64,000 bases of DNA from Rossellomorea vietnamensis (GCF_001305855.1 NZ_LIXZ01000005.1:22490-86489); one strand, 5' to 3'; positions 42,817 to 52,232 are shown, numbered from the stretch's first letter. Program-made: numbers and translations. The notes: generated by a model from the letters alone, not told the origin.

Positions 42817-43878
42817 ATGAAAGAGGTTGTTGCGGACGTATTGCAGTCCAGAGGGACTTATTATGAGATTGGTGTCCGCTTCGGGGAGGAACTTCGGCAG
42901 TCGCCACTCTATTCCCATCATCAAAAGAGACGAAAGAAGTCATTGAGGGATTACAATGTAAAGAGAGATGAAGTCGAGAGACTACTCCGATATTTCGCTC
43001 CCGGATTATGGGATGAATTAAATGGACTATCACATGGTTTACAGTGGTCACTGGATGATACAATACATGAATATTCGGGCTTTCAACAGGAGTGGGTGAC
43101 TTCAGGTTGTTCGTCTTTGGCGAAGGATGGTATTTATGTGAGGAATTATGATTATCACCCGAAAACGTATGAAGGCAGGCTCCTACTTGTGAAGCCGGCT
43201 GGTGGATATGCGTCCATCGGATTTTCTGGAAGGGGAATCGGACGTATTGACGGGTTGAACGAAAGAGGATTGGCAGTGGGTTTTCATTTCGTAAATCGAA
43301 TAAAGCCTGGAGAAGGGTTCATTTGTACAACAATCGCCCGCATCCTTCTCGACACATGCAAAAATACAGACGAGGCCATCGAAGTGTTGCGGAGACTGCC
43401 TCACCGACACAGTTTTAACTATTCTTTATACGACCAAAGCGGCAAAGCTGCTGTAGTAGAAGCTTCCCCGAGGGGTATAGGGGTGTATCACCATTCAACT
43501 TTAAGTTGTACCAACCATTTTCAGATGAATCATATGAAAAAGGATAACCGGCATTATTTAAAAGACTCTCAAAAGAGGCTGGATATATTACGTTCAGGGC
43601 AGGAAAAGGAATTAACCATGAAGAGGGCATTCAACCTGTTTAACCAGGGAGACAGACCGATTTTCAAGAAAGCATATGATGCTTGGGCAGGAACGATTCA
43701 TACATGTGTCTTTCAATGTGAATCACTGCGATGCTTGATCGGATTTGGAGAAAACTCCGATGGGTTGGCGGTGGACTTTCAAGATTGGGTCAGGGGAAAA
43801 GATATTCCCATTCGAAAAATTTCAGGGAAGTTCGATACAAACGAGCCGTTCTTATTTATGGAAGAAGTGAAGGAATAA
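42817..43878 (+). CDS. C45 family autoproteolytic acyltransferase/hydrolase (Ntn hydrolase)
   Basis: The 353-residue protein is related to penicillin acyl-CoA:6-APA acyltransferase and choloylglycine-type hydrolases. The motif TSGCSSLAKDGIYVRNYDYHP places the likely nucleophile at C98, with the downstream NYDYHP Asp/Asn and an oxyanion-region CTNHFQ. Maturation would expose the Cys as the N-terminal nucleophile. It may hydrolyse an amide such as an N-acyl amino acid; the substrate is unknown. The ATG has AGAAAGGGCG upstream. It is divergent from the attenuated MFS gene. Confidence 0.8.
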   Translation: MKEVVADVLQSRGTYYEIGVRFGEELRQSPLYSHHQKRRKKSLRDYNVKRDEVERLLRYFAPGLWDELNGLSHGLQWSLDDTIHEYSGFQQEWVTSGCSSLAKDGIYVRNYDYHPKTYEGRLLLVKPAGGYASIGFSGRGIGRIDGLNERGLAVGFHFVNRIKPGEGFICTTIARILLDTCKNTDEAIEVLRRLPHRHSFNYSLYDQSGKAAVVEASPRGIGVYHHSTLSCTNHFQMNHMKKDNRHYLKDSQKRLDILRSGQEKELTMKRAFNLFNQGDRPIFKKAYDAWAGTIHTCVFQCESLRCLIGFGENSDGLAVDFQDWVRGKDIPIRKISGKFDTNEPFLFMEEVKE

Positions 43879-43883
43879 GGGGG

Positions 43884-43948
43884 GAACCGAGCAAATCAAG
43901 GGATTAACGTGGCTTATCATTGTGGAGGACTTCCTCGGTTCTTATTTT
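43884..43948 (+). terminator. terminator of the C45 hydrolase gene
   Basis: GAACCGAG (43884-43891) pairs with CTCGGTTC (43934-43941) across a 42-nt apical region, followed by TTATTTTTA. Confidence 0.6.
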
Positions 43949-44050
43949 TAAAATGTACATATTCATAAAAAGTATGTATGATTTGTAGCATTCCTGAAAA
44001 TGTGGTGATCACGTGCACACCTACCCGTGCAAAAATACTTAAAGAGAGGA

Positions 44051-45166
44051 TCATTTCATCTTTTCATCCTTTCCTTTCTCTATATATACGTAACGATCTT
44101 TCCAAATGGTCCTTTTTCGGAAAAAGGTATTCAAAAATGAATGAAGATAGGTCACTAGGAAAAATACGATGTGAACTGGAAATAATAATGTTTCAAACAG
44201 GTTGAAATGACCGATCCTTCTCACTAAGAAGTAGAGATAACTCCCTAAGAGGAAGTATTGGATTATGAATAAATAGGGATGTCTCCAAATCATTTCCGGT
44301 GTATGGATGACCAGCGTAATAAGTGAAGCAACCCATAAAGAAGAAATCCCCAAGAGCAGGATGTTTGTCGACTTAGCTCCTGAAGCGAAGCTTTTTGACC
44401 ACCCGTGGAATAAATCACCGATTCCTTCCCCATACATCCTCATGGAAATGGCATCCCTGCCACTTGCCGCTTCCACCGATTCTCCGCATTTCTTCGCCCA
44501 TTGACTCAAGGCAAAATGTTCCACCATTTCCCCTTTAATGGCTTCATGACCCCCAACCCGTTCATAAACGGTCCGTGAACATAGTAATAGTTGCCCGAAA
44601 CCGCCTGAAGGCTTGCACAACCACGAAAAGAGGTGAGTGATACTGGTGGAAGCAAACACAATTAAATGAAACAGCATGGAGAATGTTTCATAAAAGGATT
44701 CCATTTTATGATACGGATGAATGGTTAAAACTCCTTGACATTGTTGAACATTATACGTTTCGCATATCTTGAGCAGACCTGCTTGCTCGAACCAGGTATC
44801 ACTATCCACAAACAACAGGAATTCTCCTCTGGCTGCTTTCGCTCCATGCCAGCATGCCCATGATTTTCCGTTCCAGCCACTTGGCAATGGGGGTGCATCA
44901 ATTACATTTGCTCCCGCGTTTTTGGCTATAGTCTTCGTTTGATCTGTTGATGCATCATTCACTACAATCACTTCCAATGGTTGTATGAACTGCATCTGGA
45001 TACTGGATAGCAATCTACCGATCGTCTTTTCTTCATTTCTAGCAGGAATGATGATGGAACATTTCTTGACCAGATAACTATTCCGAAGATGAACGGAATT
45101 CTTCACGGTCGGAATTCTCGTGAAAAGGAAAATGGTTAGGCTAAATGCGGCAATCCAGATATACAT
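44051..45166 (-). CDS. family 2 glycosyltransferase, membrane-associated (CrtQ-like)
   Basis: The 371-residue protein has an N-terminal anchor, a GT-A domain with IIIPARNEEKTIGRLL near residue 40, VVNDASTDQT near 70 and the metal-binding DSDTWF near 120, and three or four C-terminal membrane helices. It resembles the staphylococcal diaponeurosporenoate glycosyltransferase CrtQ group, but no carotenoid genes are nearby, so the acceptor is open. The ATG follows AAGGTG. It is transcribed alone, with a terminator between it and msrA. Confidence 0.82.
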   Translation of the reverse strand: MYIWIAAFSLTIFLFTRIPTVKNSVHLRNSYLVKKCSIIIPARNEEKTIGRLLSSIQMQFIQPLEVIVVNDASTDQTKTIAKNAGANVIDAPPLPSGWNGKSWACWHGAKAARGEFLLFVDSDTWFEQAGLLKICETYNVQQCQGVLTIHPYHKMESFYETFSMLFHLIVFASTSITHLFSWLCKPSGGFGQLLLCSRTVYERVGGHEAIKGEMVEHFALSQWAKKCGESVEAASGRDAISMRMYGEGIGDLFHGWSKSFASGAKSTNILLLGISSLWVASLITLVIHTPEMIWRHPYLFIIQYFLLGSYLYFLVRRIGHFNLFETLLFPVHIVFFLVTYLHSFLNTFFRKRTIWKDRYVYIEKGKDEKMK

Positions 45167-45284
45167 ATGTTTTCACCTTCTTAGACAAATTGTGTTGTAT
45201 CGCCATTCTAGCCATAATATTTAACCGTGATACGCCAAGGAATGAAATCCAATGCCAATTATTATGAAAATATCGGTTCTAACT

Positions 45285-45331
45285 CAAAAAAACTCCTTTC
45301 TAGCCATTAGTTTTGCGAAAGGAGTTTTTTT
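45285..45331. terminator. bidirectional terminator between msrA and the glycosyltransferase
   Basis: AAACTCCTTTC pairs with GAAAGGAGTTT, with long A and T runs on either side. It lies 8 nt past the msrA stop on the minus strand. Confidence 0.88.
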
Positions 45332-45338
45332 TATGCTA

Positions 45339-45869
45339 CTATTTGTTTTTCCAATGACCATCTATGAATTCATCGCGCCCAGACTTTGCGCGATCTTGTT
45401 TATATTCCTCCGGATTCGTTTTGTAGAACTTTTGATGATAATCTTCTGCCGGATAAAAGGTTGAGGCAGGAAGGATTTTGGTGACGATCGGCTTCTTGAA
45501 TCGCCCGCTTTCTTCTATCGTGGTTTTTGATACCTCAGCTAATTGTTTCTGGTGTTCATTGTGATAGAAGATAGCGGTTCGATACTGGTCGCCGCGATCG
45601 TGGAATTGACCACCGTCATCAGTCGGGTCGATCTGGGGCCAGTATAACTCCAATAATCTTTCATAAGGAAACAGAGCGGGATCAAAGGTGATTTGAACCA
45701 CTTCATAATGCCCGCTGTCACCGGCTTTAATATCCTCATAGGCTGGGTTTTCAAGGTGACCGCCCGAATATCCCGATACGACATCAATGATCCCTGGCAG
45801 CTCATCAAACGGCTTTACCATGCACCAAAAACACCCGCCTGCAAAGGTAGCGACTTCTCTATCATTCAT
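45339..45869 (-). CDS. msrA: peptide-methionine (S)-S-oxide reductase
   Basis: The 176-residue MsrA has the catalytic motif GGCFWC with nucleophile C13 (C16 is also present), the conserved GYSGGH, and [11 protein letters not shown] and [21 protein letters not shown]. It reduces methionine-S-sulfoxide in oxidised proteins with thioredoxin. There is no fused or adjacent msrB. The ATG follows AGGAGG, with a terminator downstream. Confidence 0.96.
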   Translation of the reverse strand: MNDREVATFAGGCFWCMVKPFDELPGIIDVVSGYSGGHLENPAYEDIKAGDSGHYEVVQITFDPALFPYERLLELYWPQIDPTDDGGQFHDRGDQYRTAIFYHNEHQKQLAEVSKTTIEESGRFKKPIVTKILPASTFYPAEDYHQKFYKTNPEEYKQDRAKSGRDEFIDGHWKNK

Positions 45870-46065
45870 TTAGCAAACCTCCTGTACCATATGTACTCCT
45901 CTAAAGCAGTAAAGCGATAGCTTGAACAGATTCTACCATGAAAGCAGCAAAGGAACAATCAAAATATCTTGTCTGCAGCAGATGTGTTGTTATTTTTAAC
46001 ATTAGCCAATTCTACAATTTTCAACAATTTCATAAAAATTCATTTCCTAACCAATTGAATTTGTG

Positions 46066-46285
46066 TATAATTCTTTTGAACGGAACAAATTCATAAGTTA
46101 CGAGATCAGGTGAAGCGTAAGATATGATTCTTCTTAGCTTCTTAATAGGGAAGTTGGTGTAAATCCAACGCGGTCCCGCCACTGTAAATGGTAGTGAGCT
46201 GAAAAATTTACCACTGTGCAATAAAGTACGGGAAGGTGTCAGCAAACTATGACCATGAGCCAGGAGACCTGCCTGATTTTAAGCG
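46066..46285 (+). promoter_or_regulatory. promoter and cobalamin riboswitch
   Basis: A TATAAT -10 is at 46066-46071 with a weak -35. The transcript then contains the conserved aptamer blocks GAAGTTGGTGTAAATCCAAC, GCGGTCCCGCCACTGTAA and the B12 box GAGCCAGGAGACCTGCC. The aptamer covers about 46085-46285. It should bind adenosylcobalamin and shut off the downstream uptake and salvage genes by termination. Confidence 0.96.
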
Positions 46286-46309
46286 CACCAACTCTACGCG
46301 GATAGAAAG

Positions 46310-46392
46310 GTGTAATATGCATGGTTGGCGGATTAAATTCCTATATATGCATCTTACACAGCATCTCTAGTCCACTGGAGATGCTTTTTTTT
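46310..46392 (+). terminator. expression platform of the cobalamin riboswitch
   Basis: GTGTAATATGCAT pairs with ATGCATCTTACAC (12 of 13), and is followed by the terminator GCATCTCTAG with CTGGAGATGC (46361-46384) and T8. The terminator lies 36 nt before btuF. Confidence 0.88.
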
Positions 46393-46427
46393 CTGTCACA
46401 ATGTTAATCTACAGGGGGAATAAGGAA

Positions 46428-47393
46428 ATGAAACACACAGTAAAGGCCATACTTGCATTGTTAGTAGCCATCGGATTCCTGACAGCATGCGGAACGAATG
46501 ACGGGGATCAAACGAAGAAAAAAGAAACAGCAGAAGTTCAACAGGATGTATCCGGGTATCCTTTATCATTGAATGACGCACTCGATAATAAAGTCACCCT
46601 GGAAGAACAACCTAAACATATCGTTTCGTTGATTCCGAGTAATACGGAGATTTTATTCGAGCTTGGACTAAATAAGGAAATCGTCGGGGTATCAGACTTT
46701 GATAACTTTCCGAAAGAAGCCGCCGATAAAGAGAAGATCGGTGGAATGGAGTTTAACGTAGAGAAAATCGTCGGCTTGAAGCCCGACCTGGTCCTGGCCC
46801 ATGAATCCACTGCTAAGTCTGCAGAAGAAGGTTTGAATCAACTGAAAGATGCAGGGGTGAACGTATTCATCGTTCACGACGCTAAAAGCTTTGAAGAAGT
46901 ATATAACACCATCGAGGACATCGGTACACTTGTCGGCAAGAAAGATCAGGCAGATTCCGTAGTTTCTGAAATGAAATCGGATTTGAATTCCATTCAGGAA
47001 AAAGCGAGTGAAGTAACTCAAAAGAAAAAGGTCTATGTGGAAGTCTCACCTTCTCCTGACATTTATTCAACAGGTAAGAACACGTTCATTGATCAAATGC
47101 TTTCTATGGTCAATGCTGAAAACGTCATGAGCGAGCAAGAAGGCTGGGTACAGGTGAACCAGGAAGCGGTCATCTCGTCTAACCCTGATGTGATCATCAC
47201 TACATATGGTTATTACAGTGAAAATCCGAAAGAACAGATAATGGGGAGAAAAGGTTGGGAAGATGTGACGGCAGTTGAAAATGGAGATGTTCAAGATGTC
47301 CATTCAGATTTAGTCACTCGGACCGGTCCAAGATTGGTTGAAGGAGTAGAGGAAATTGCAAAGTCGATCTATCCAGAGGTATTTGCAGAATAA
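46428..47393 (+). CDS. btuF: cobalamin ABC transporter substrate-binding lipoprotein
   Basis: The 321-residue lipoprotein begins MKHTVKAILALLVAIGFLTA and has a lipobox Cys. It is a type-III periplasmic-binding-protein fold with HIVSLIPSNTEILFELGL, GVSDFDNFP and PDLVLAHEST, typical of BtuF/FecB-like proteins. It delivers corrinoids to BtuCD at the membrane. The ATG at 46428 starts a proper signal peptide; AAGGA and GGGGGA lie upstream. The cobalamin riboswitch confirms the substrate class. Its 3' end overlaps btuC. Confidence 0.93.
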   Translation: MKHTVKAILALLVAIGFLTACGTNDGDQTKKKETAEVQQDVSGYPLSLNDALDNKVTLEEQPKHIVSLIPSNTEILFELGLNKEIVGVSDFDNFPKEAADKEKIGGMEFNVEKIVGLKPDLVLAHESTAKSAEEGLNQLKDAGVNVFIVHDAKSFEEVYNTIEDIGTLVGKKDQADSVVSEMKSDLNSIQEKASEVTQKKKVYVEVSPSPDIYSTGKNTFIDQMLSMVNAENVMSEQEGWVQVNQEAVISSNPDVIITTYGYYSENPKEQIMGRKGWEDVTAVENGDVQDVHSDLVTRTGPRLVEGVEEIAKSIYPEVFAE

Positions 47394-48414
47394 AATAGGG
47401 ATTACATACGGATTGGCAGGGCTATTTATACTTACAGCAATGCTTGCAGGCATTTCAATCGGTACGATATCGATTCCACCGATGGATATCATATACATCG
47501 TCGGTTCGAAGTGGTTCGGGTTCCGATTGCCTGATACTGTCGATCCCATGTTTGCGAACATCGTATATTCCATCCGGCTGCCCAGAGTGTTGTTGGCTCT
47601 GTTAGTCGGCAGCTCCTTGGCTATTGCAGGGGCTTCTTTCCAAGGGCTATTACGTAACCCACTGGCTGATCCATATACGCTGGGGGTGTCTTCAGGAGCC
47701 TCGGTCGGGGCAGTCATCACATTGTTTTTTCATTGGAGTATTCCGTTCACCGGGAAGTTCACGCTTCCCTTTTTCAGTATTATTTGTTCAATCATCACCG
47801 TATTTCTCGTTTTATGGTTCGCACAAAAGGTTGAAAGGACTATGAAGGTCGAAACGATAATATTGACGGGAATCATCTTCAGCTCGTTTCTGGGCTCGGT
47901 GATTTCATTGATGATTGCACTCACAGGTGAGGAACTAAGGCAGATCATCGGCTGGCTCCTTGGGAGTGTCTCTATGAGGGGATGGGATTACGTTGCAATC
48001 ATCTTGCCGTTCTTCCTCATCGGAGTGGTGTTGCTCATCCTAAACAGCAAGGAATTGAACGGGATGAGCTTCGGTGAAGAACAAGCCCGTCATATCGGTA
48101 TCTCCGTTCAAAAAAGGAAGCTGATCATTTTGATTGCCGGAAGCATCCTGACGGGGGCAGCAGTGGCCGTGTCCGGAACGATCGGATTTGTCGGCCTTGT
48201 GATTCCTCATTTTCTGCGAAGAATGATCGGACATGATCACAAGCATCTACTTCCCCTATCAATCCTTGTAGGCGGTGGGTTCCTCGTTCTCGCCGACCTG
48301 GTTTCCAGAACGATCATCGCTCCGACTGAACTTCCGATTGGAGTGATTACCGCCTTGATCGGTGCACCGATGTTTGCTTATATTCTTCTAAAGAAAAGGG
48401 GTCTTTCAACATGA
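47356..48414 (+). CDS. btuC: cobalamin ABC transporter permease
   Basis: The 352-residue BtuC/FecCD-type permease has about ten helices and the family motifs RLPRVLLALLVGSSLAIAGASFQGLLRNPLADPYTLGVSSG and GFVGLVIPHFLRRMIGHDH, the latter facing the ATPase. The start is uncertain: TTG 47356 lies inside btuF with GGAG 9 nt ahead; TTG 47383 is an alternative. It overlaps btuD by four bases. Confidence 0.92.
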   Translation: MQSRSIQRYLQNKIGITYGLAGLFILTAMLAGISIGTISIPPMDIIYIVGSKWFGFRLPDTVDPMFANIVYSIRLPRVLLALLVGSSLAIAGASFQGLLRNPLADPYTLGVSSGASVGAVITLFFHWSIPFTGKFTLPFFSIICSIITVFLVLWFAQKVERTMKVETIILTGIIFSSFLGSVISLMIALTGEELRQIIGWLLGSVSMRGWDYVAIILPFFLIGVVLLILNSKELNGMSFGEEQARHIGISVQKRKLIILIAGSILTGAAVAVSGTIGFVGLVIPHFLRRMIGHDHKHLLPLSILVGGGFLVLADLVSRTIIAPTELPIGVITALIGAPMFAYILLKKRGLST

Positions 48415-49877
48415 TCGATGTAAACGGGGTTTCAGTAGGTTACGGCGATCAAAAGATCGTGGAAGACATGAATTTTCATATAGACAAGGGAGAGTTCTTT
48501 GGGATACTTGGTCCAAATGGGAGTGGTAAGACGACGTTACTGAAAGCGATGACAGGTCTCCTTCCTTTAATGAATGGAGTCATTACATTAAAGGGAAAGC
48601 CACTTCACCACTTTTCTTCGAAAGAATTGGCTACGCATGTCGCGGTACTACCCCAGATATCAACTGAAACATTTTCATATAGAGTGAGGGAAACCGTGAT
48701 GCTTGGCAGATATGCTCACCAGAGAGGTTTCTTTAAAGGTACGACTGACCGGGATGTTGAAATCGTCGACAAAGTGATGGATCAGACGGGCATTTCTGCA
48801 TTCCAGAACCGCTCCCTGCATGAACTGTCAGGCGGTGAGCGCCAACGGGTGTTCCTGGCGCAGGCTCTTGCCCAGGAACCTCAAATCTTACTTCTGGATG
48901 AACCCACCAATCATCTTGATCTTTCCTACCAGAAGTCACTATTGGATTTGATTAAAAGTCAAACAGACCAGGGGGAATTAACGGTTGTCGCCATTTTTCA
49001 CGATTTGAATTTAGCTAGCCTATACTGTGATCGTTTGCTGCTGTTAGACCAGGGCACAACGAAGCTTCTCCACCACCCGGAGGAAGTGCTGAAAGAAGAA
49101 CATATCGAAGAAGTATATCATACAAAGGTTCAGAAGCATGCTCACCCATTGGTGGCCAAACCTCAAATGGTGATCGTGCCCGAAGGAACCGTCACTGAAA
49201 ACCTGATTTTAGATGAAAGGTATATGACATTGACCGAAGAATGCATCCTTTTTTCTGCACCCTTCCCATTGAAATGTATGTCGTCAGGCATTATAGGAGC
49301 AGGAATTGGTTGGTACTCTCATTTTATGAATCGTCGCGTACCCGTGGATTATGACTGCCGGGATTACAAAAAAGATATGCATGAGTATCTCATTACGAAA
49401 GAATTGGATCCGTCTTTATCTGTCGGCATGATGACTGCTTTGGATTTGACTAACATGATATGTGAGCGTTTTGAGATGGAGGGGAAGTCGGTTTTCGTCG
49501 TCGTGACCGCCGGCGTTGGAAATGCCATGGATGTATCAACGAGCTTTCAATATGACATTGATTCTAAACCGGGTACGATCAATACCTGGGTTTTCATTAA
49601 TGGGAATTTATCTGATGAGGCCTATATCGAAGCCCTCGTCACATCCACGGAGGCAAAGGTGAAAGCTCTGAATGATATGGATGTAAGGGACAAAAGGAAC
49701 GGAAATATTGCGACTGGAACGCCTACTGACAGCATTCTGATTGCTTCCAGTCAAAAAGGGGAGCTTGAACCATTTGCTGGACCGATCACTCCAATAGGTA
49801 AGTTGATTGGCCGAGGAGTCTATGAAGTAACAAAGAAAGCTATCCAACGTTATATAGGTAAAATAGAGGAAGGTTAA
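48411..49877 (+). CDS. btuD: cobalamin ABC ATPase fused to CbiZ adenosylcobinamide amidohydrolase
   Basis: The 488-residue fusion has an ATPase domain at residues 1-250 with GPNGSGKTT, LSGGERQRVFLAQAL, LLLDEPTNHLD and the H-loop IFHDLN. Residues about 265-488 are CbiZ-like (MSSGIIGAGIGWYSHFMNRRVP, VTAGVGNAMDVSTSF, ATGTPTDSILIASS). CbiZ removes the aminopropanol arm from adenosylcobinamide or pseudo-B12 so that it re-enters salvage as cobyric acid. The fusion couples import with remodelling. B. subtilis YvrA is, as I recall, similarly extended. Confidence 0.92.
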   Translation: MIDVNGVSVGYGDQKIVEDMNFHIDKGEFFGILGPNGSGKTTLLKAMTGLLPLMNGVITLKGKPLHHFSSKELATHVAVLPQISTETFSYRVRETVMLGRYAHQRGFFKGTTDRDVEIVDKVMDQTGISAFQNRSLHELSGGERQRVFLAQALAQEPQILLLDEPTNHLDLSYQKSLLDLIKSQTDQGELTVVAIFHDLNLASLYCDRLLLLDQGTTKLLHHPEEVLKEEHIEEVYHTKVQKHAHPLVAKPQMVIVPEGTVTENLILDERYMTLTEECILFSAPFPLKCMSSGIIGAGIGWYSHFMNRRVPVDYDCRDYKKDMHEYLITKELDPSLSVGMMTALDLTNMICERFEMEGKSVFVVVTAGVGNAMDVSTSFQYDIDSKPGTINTWVFINGNLSDEAYIEALVTSTEAKVKALNDMDVRDKRNGNIATGTPTDSILIASSQKGELEPFAGPITPIGKLIGRGVYEVTKKAIQRYIGKIEEG

Positions 49878-49911
49878 TAAGCTTTCCATAGTATGGAAGG
49901 AGAAGTCTGTC

Positions 49912-50466
49912 ATGGGAAAACTCTTCTTCATAACCGGAGGAGTTAGAAGCGGTAAAAGTTCCTATGCAGAAAATCTTGCATCGGACCTAAGAACATCGAA
50001 TGAGGTTTTGATCTATCTTGCGTGTGGAGTGAATACGGACCGTGAAATGGAAAAAAGGATTTTGAAACACCGACTGGATCGAGAGCATTCAGCTGAAAAT
50101 TGGAAGACGATTGAAAGGCCATCCGCTATCGGGGGCATCCTTGACTCTATACCTTCTAATGCGATTGTTTTATTAGATTGTCTCACGACTCTTCTGACAA
50201 ATGAAGGGTTCAATGGGGATATGGAGGGGGGAAGGTATGTCGAGGACAGTATCTATGAATCTATCCTACAGTTAAAAGAAAAAGTAAAAGCATTACTCGT
50301 TGTAAGTAATGAATTGTTTTATGACCTACCATCGAAACCAGAAGAAATACTGCAATTTCAGAGGATGCTCGGAAGATTACATGAAAGATTGGTGAAGGAA
50401 TCATTTATTGCAATCGACATGTCGGTTGGAATCCCGGTTATGAAGAAGGGAATCCGAATGCGATGA
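49912..50466 (+). CDS. cobU: CobU-family adenosylcobinamide kinase/guanylyltransferase, altered C-terminus
   Basis: The 184-residue protein has the P-loop FITGGVRSGKSSYAE near residue 6, the guanylyl-accepting His region RILKHRLDRE, the TxE motif WKTIERP, and VLLDCLTTLLTN. CobU phosphorylates and then GMP-loads adenosylcobinamide. The usual C-terminal block NEVGxGIVP...RDxxG is replaced by NELFYDLPSKPEEILQFQRM, which is unlike the family. The ATG follows AAGGAGA. It overlaps cobS (ATGA). Confidence 0.85.
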   Translation: MGKLFFITGGVRSGKSSYAENLASDLRTSNEVLIYLACGVNTDREMEKRILKHRLDREHSAENWKTIERPSAIGGILDSIPSNAIVLLDCLTTLLTNEGFNGDMEGGRYVEDSIYESILQLKEKVKALLVVSNELFYDLPSKPEEILQFQRMLGRLHERLVKESFIAIDMSVGIPVMKKGIRMR

Positions 50467-51251
50467 GATTTGTAAAAAGTTTTCTCCTTAATATACAATT
50501 TTTCACGATACTTCCAGTGCGAAAAGAATTCTCACTTGGAAAAGAGGAAATGAGATGGATGGTCCGCACATTTCCATTATTCGGTTTATGTATCGGAACG
50601 CTTCTAACAAGTGGCTATGTATTACTGGAATCCTATACACCCATGAGCCCATTGGCATTATCATTTTATATTTGGGTGATGCCCATTCTGCTGACCGGTG
50701 GTATTCATTTGGACGGTTATATGGATGCAAGCGACGCCTACTTTTCTTATCGAGATCTACAGAAGCGTCTAGAAATCATGAAAGATCCCCGTATCGGTGC
50801 ATTTGGTGTTCTATCTCTTGTGATATTACTCTCCTCCCGTTTTTTGTTCATCTATGAATCCGTCCACTATTCTGATACTGCTACGATTTGTTTAATTCTG
50901 ATGTTGATTCCCATATTCAGCCGTATTGTCATGGGAGCGAGTCTCATTCTTATCCCCCCGGCCCAAAAAGCCGGTATGGGGTATAGCTTCAGTAAGTATA
51001 TGAAATTGAACGACATTTGGTGGATGCTTGCCTCTTTCATATTGATTATGGTGGCAGGTGTCTTCCTGAATGGTCATTTTATTTATGCTATCTTCACTGT
51101 TGTAACGATCGGATTTGTCCTGTTTGTTTACTTGAAGAGCAAAAAGTGGTTTGGAGGCATGTCTGGTGACACAATCGGAGCAAGTGTAGAAGGGATTGAG
51201 TCAATTCTATGGATGACTATATGGCTATTGCTTTTATTCGACATGGCTTAA
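50463..51251 (+). CDS. cobS: adenosylcobinamide-GDP ribazoletransferase
   Basis: The 262-residue integral membrane cobalamin synthase joins adenosylcobinamide-GDP to alpha-ribazole(-phosphate). It has FLLNIQFFTILPV at the start, GGIHLDGYMDASDAYFS with the metal-binding DGxxD-type motif, MKDPRIGAFGV and GMSGDTIGASVE. All these are CobS hallmarks. It sits between cobU and cobC with overlaps at both ends, consistent with translational coupling. Confidence 0.94.
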   Translation: MRFVKSFLLNIQFFTILPVRKEFSLGKEEMRWMVRTFPLFGLCIGTLLTSGYVLLESYTPMSPLALSFYIWVMPILLTGGIHLDGYMDASDAYFSYRDLQKRLEIMKDPRIGAFGVLSLVILLSSRFLFIYESVHYSDTATICLILMLIPIFSRIVMGASLILIPPAQKAGMGYSFSKYMKLNDIWWMLASFILIMVAGVFLNGHFIYAIFTVVTIGFVLFVYLKSKKWFGGMSGDTIGASVEGIESILWMTIWLLLLFDMA

Positions 51252-51838
51252 CAGATGAAAATGAGGGGGGGAAATACATCGGATGGTCAAATCCGGGCTT
51301 ATCACCGAGAGGGATAGAAATCCTTATACGGAATAAGCAATCCTTCGAACCATATGAGGGATGTTTTTCAAGCGACCTAATCCGATGTTTGGAAACCTCA
51401 CATTTTTTGTTTTCTGATGCCTCTATCATTTCATCTCCTCTGTTAAGAGAATTACATTTTGGAAAGTGGGAAGGATTGACCTACGAGGATTTGAAGGAAA
51501 ATGAAGAGTATCAGTATTGGTTAACCGATCCCTCCATCTCACCTCCTGGAGGAGAAGGGATGAATCAATTTATCAAACGAGTAGAAGTTGCCTGGGAGCA
51601 AATCAAGGCACACGTAGAATCATTTAATGGAAACCGGTATTCAGTCATAACCCATGGTGGAGTCATTCGGTATCTGTTAACCTCCCTGTCACCCATGAGT
51701 GAGCATCAATCCTTTTGGGAATGGAAGGTTGCACATGGAGCAGGGTATGAATTGGCTTGGAAAACAGAAGAAGATTGGAGAGATCAGAATTGTACTTCAT
51801 TACGGGCGGTTCCTTTAATGGGAAGGGGAAATGGGTAA
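51221..51838 (+). CDS. cobC: alpha-ribazole phosphatase (histidine phosphatase family)
   Basis: The 205-residue phosphoglycerate-mutase-fold phosphatase has the catalytic RHG in FIRHGLTDENE, the second catalytic region ELHFGKWEG and HGGVIRYLL with the second His. In this operon it most likely dephosphorylates alpha-ribazole-5'-phosphate or adenosylcobalamin-5'-phosphate. It overlaps cobS. ATG 51221 is favoured because it places the RHG motif at the normal distance; ATG 51209 is possible. Confidence 0.87.
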   Translation: MAIAFIRHGLTDENEGGKYIGWSNPGLSPRGIEILIRNKQSFEPYEGCFSSDLIRCLETSHFLFSDASIISSPLLRELHFGKWEGLTYEDLKENEEYQYWLTDPSISPPGGEGMNQFIKRVEVAWEQIKAHVESFNGNRYSVITHGGVIRYLLTSLSPMSEHQSFWEWKVAHGAGYELAWKTEEDWRDQNCTSLRAVPLMGRGNG

Positions 51839-52218
51839 GAAAGCATTTTCGTTTGAAGAGAAGCGACACAGAGTGGGTCCGGTTATTTACAGAAGGTTTG
51901 GAAGAAGTCCATCCTTCCAAGCCCGTCCTCGTGTTGGAGGGCCTTGAGTATGCCGTTCGATTTGCCCTTCAACGCGGGGATGGTGATATTAGGGAAGAAT
52001 TCTTCCACCGGATAGAGGAGTTGAAGAAGTGGGAAGAAGAACATCCAGAACGCAAAGTGATCTGGATCGGGTCAGAGATAGGGAAAGGAATTGTACCCGT
52101 CGATCGAATTTCGAGGGAATGGAGAGATGTGACTGGGTGGGTTTATCAGGACCTTGCCGAAAGGTCGCATAATGTATGGCTTGTCTGGTACGGTATGGCT
52201 ACATCAATAAAAGGGTAA
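51790..52218 (+). CDS. second, divergent CobU-like protein
   Basis: The 142-residue protein keeps an N-terminal FITGGSFNGKGKWVRKHF (P-loop with Gly where Ser/Thr is usual) and the C-terminal CobU block IGSEIGKGIVPVDRISREWRDVTG, which the other CobU copy lacks. It has no obvious His/TxE middle motifs. It starts at TTG 51790 with GGAGAG 7 nt upstream, overlapping cobC. It may be a regulatory or complementary subunit for CobU, or a diverged kinase; function is inference. Confidence 0.7.
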   Translation: MYFITGGSFNGKGKWVRKHFRLKRSDTEWVRLFTEGLEEVHPSKPVLVLEGLEYAVRFALQRGDGDIREEFFHRIEELKKWEEEHPERKVIWIGSEIGKGIVPVDRISREWRDVTGWVYQDLAERSHNVWLVWYGMATSIKG

Positions 52219-52232
52219 GGGAGGAATTAATA

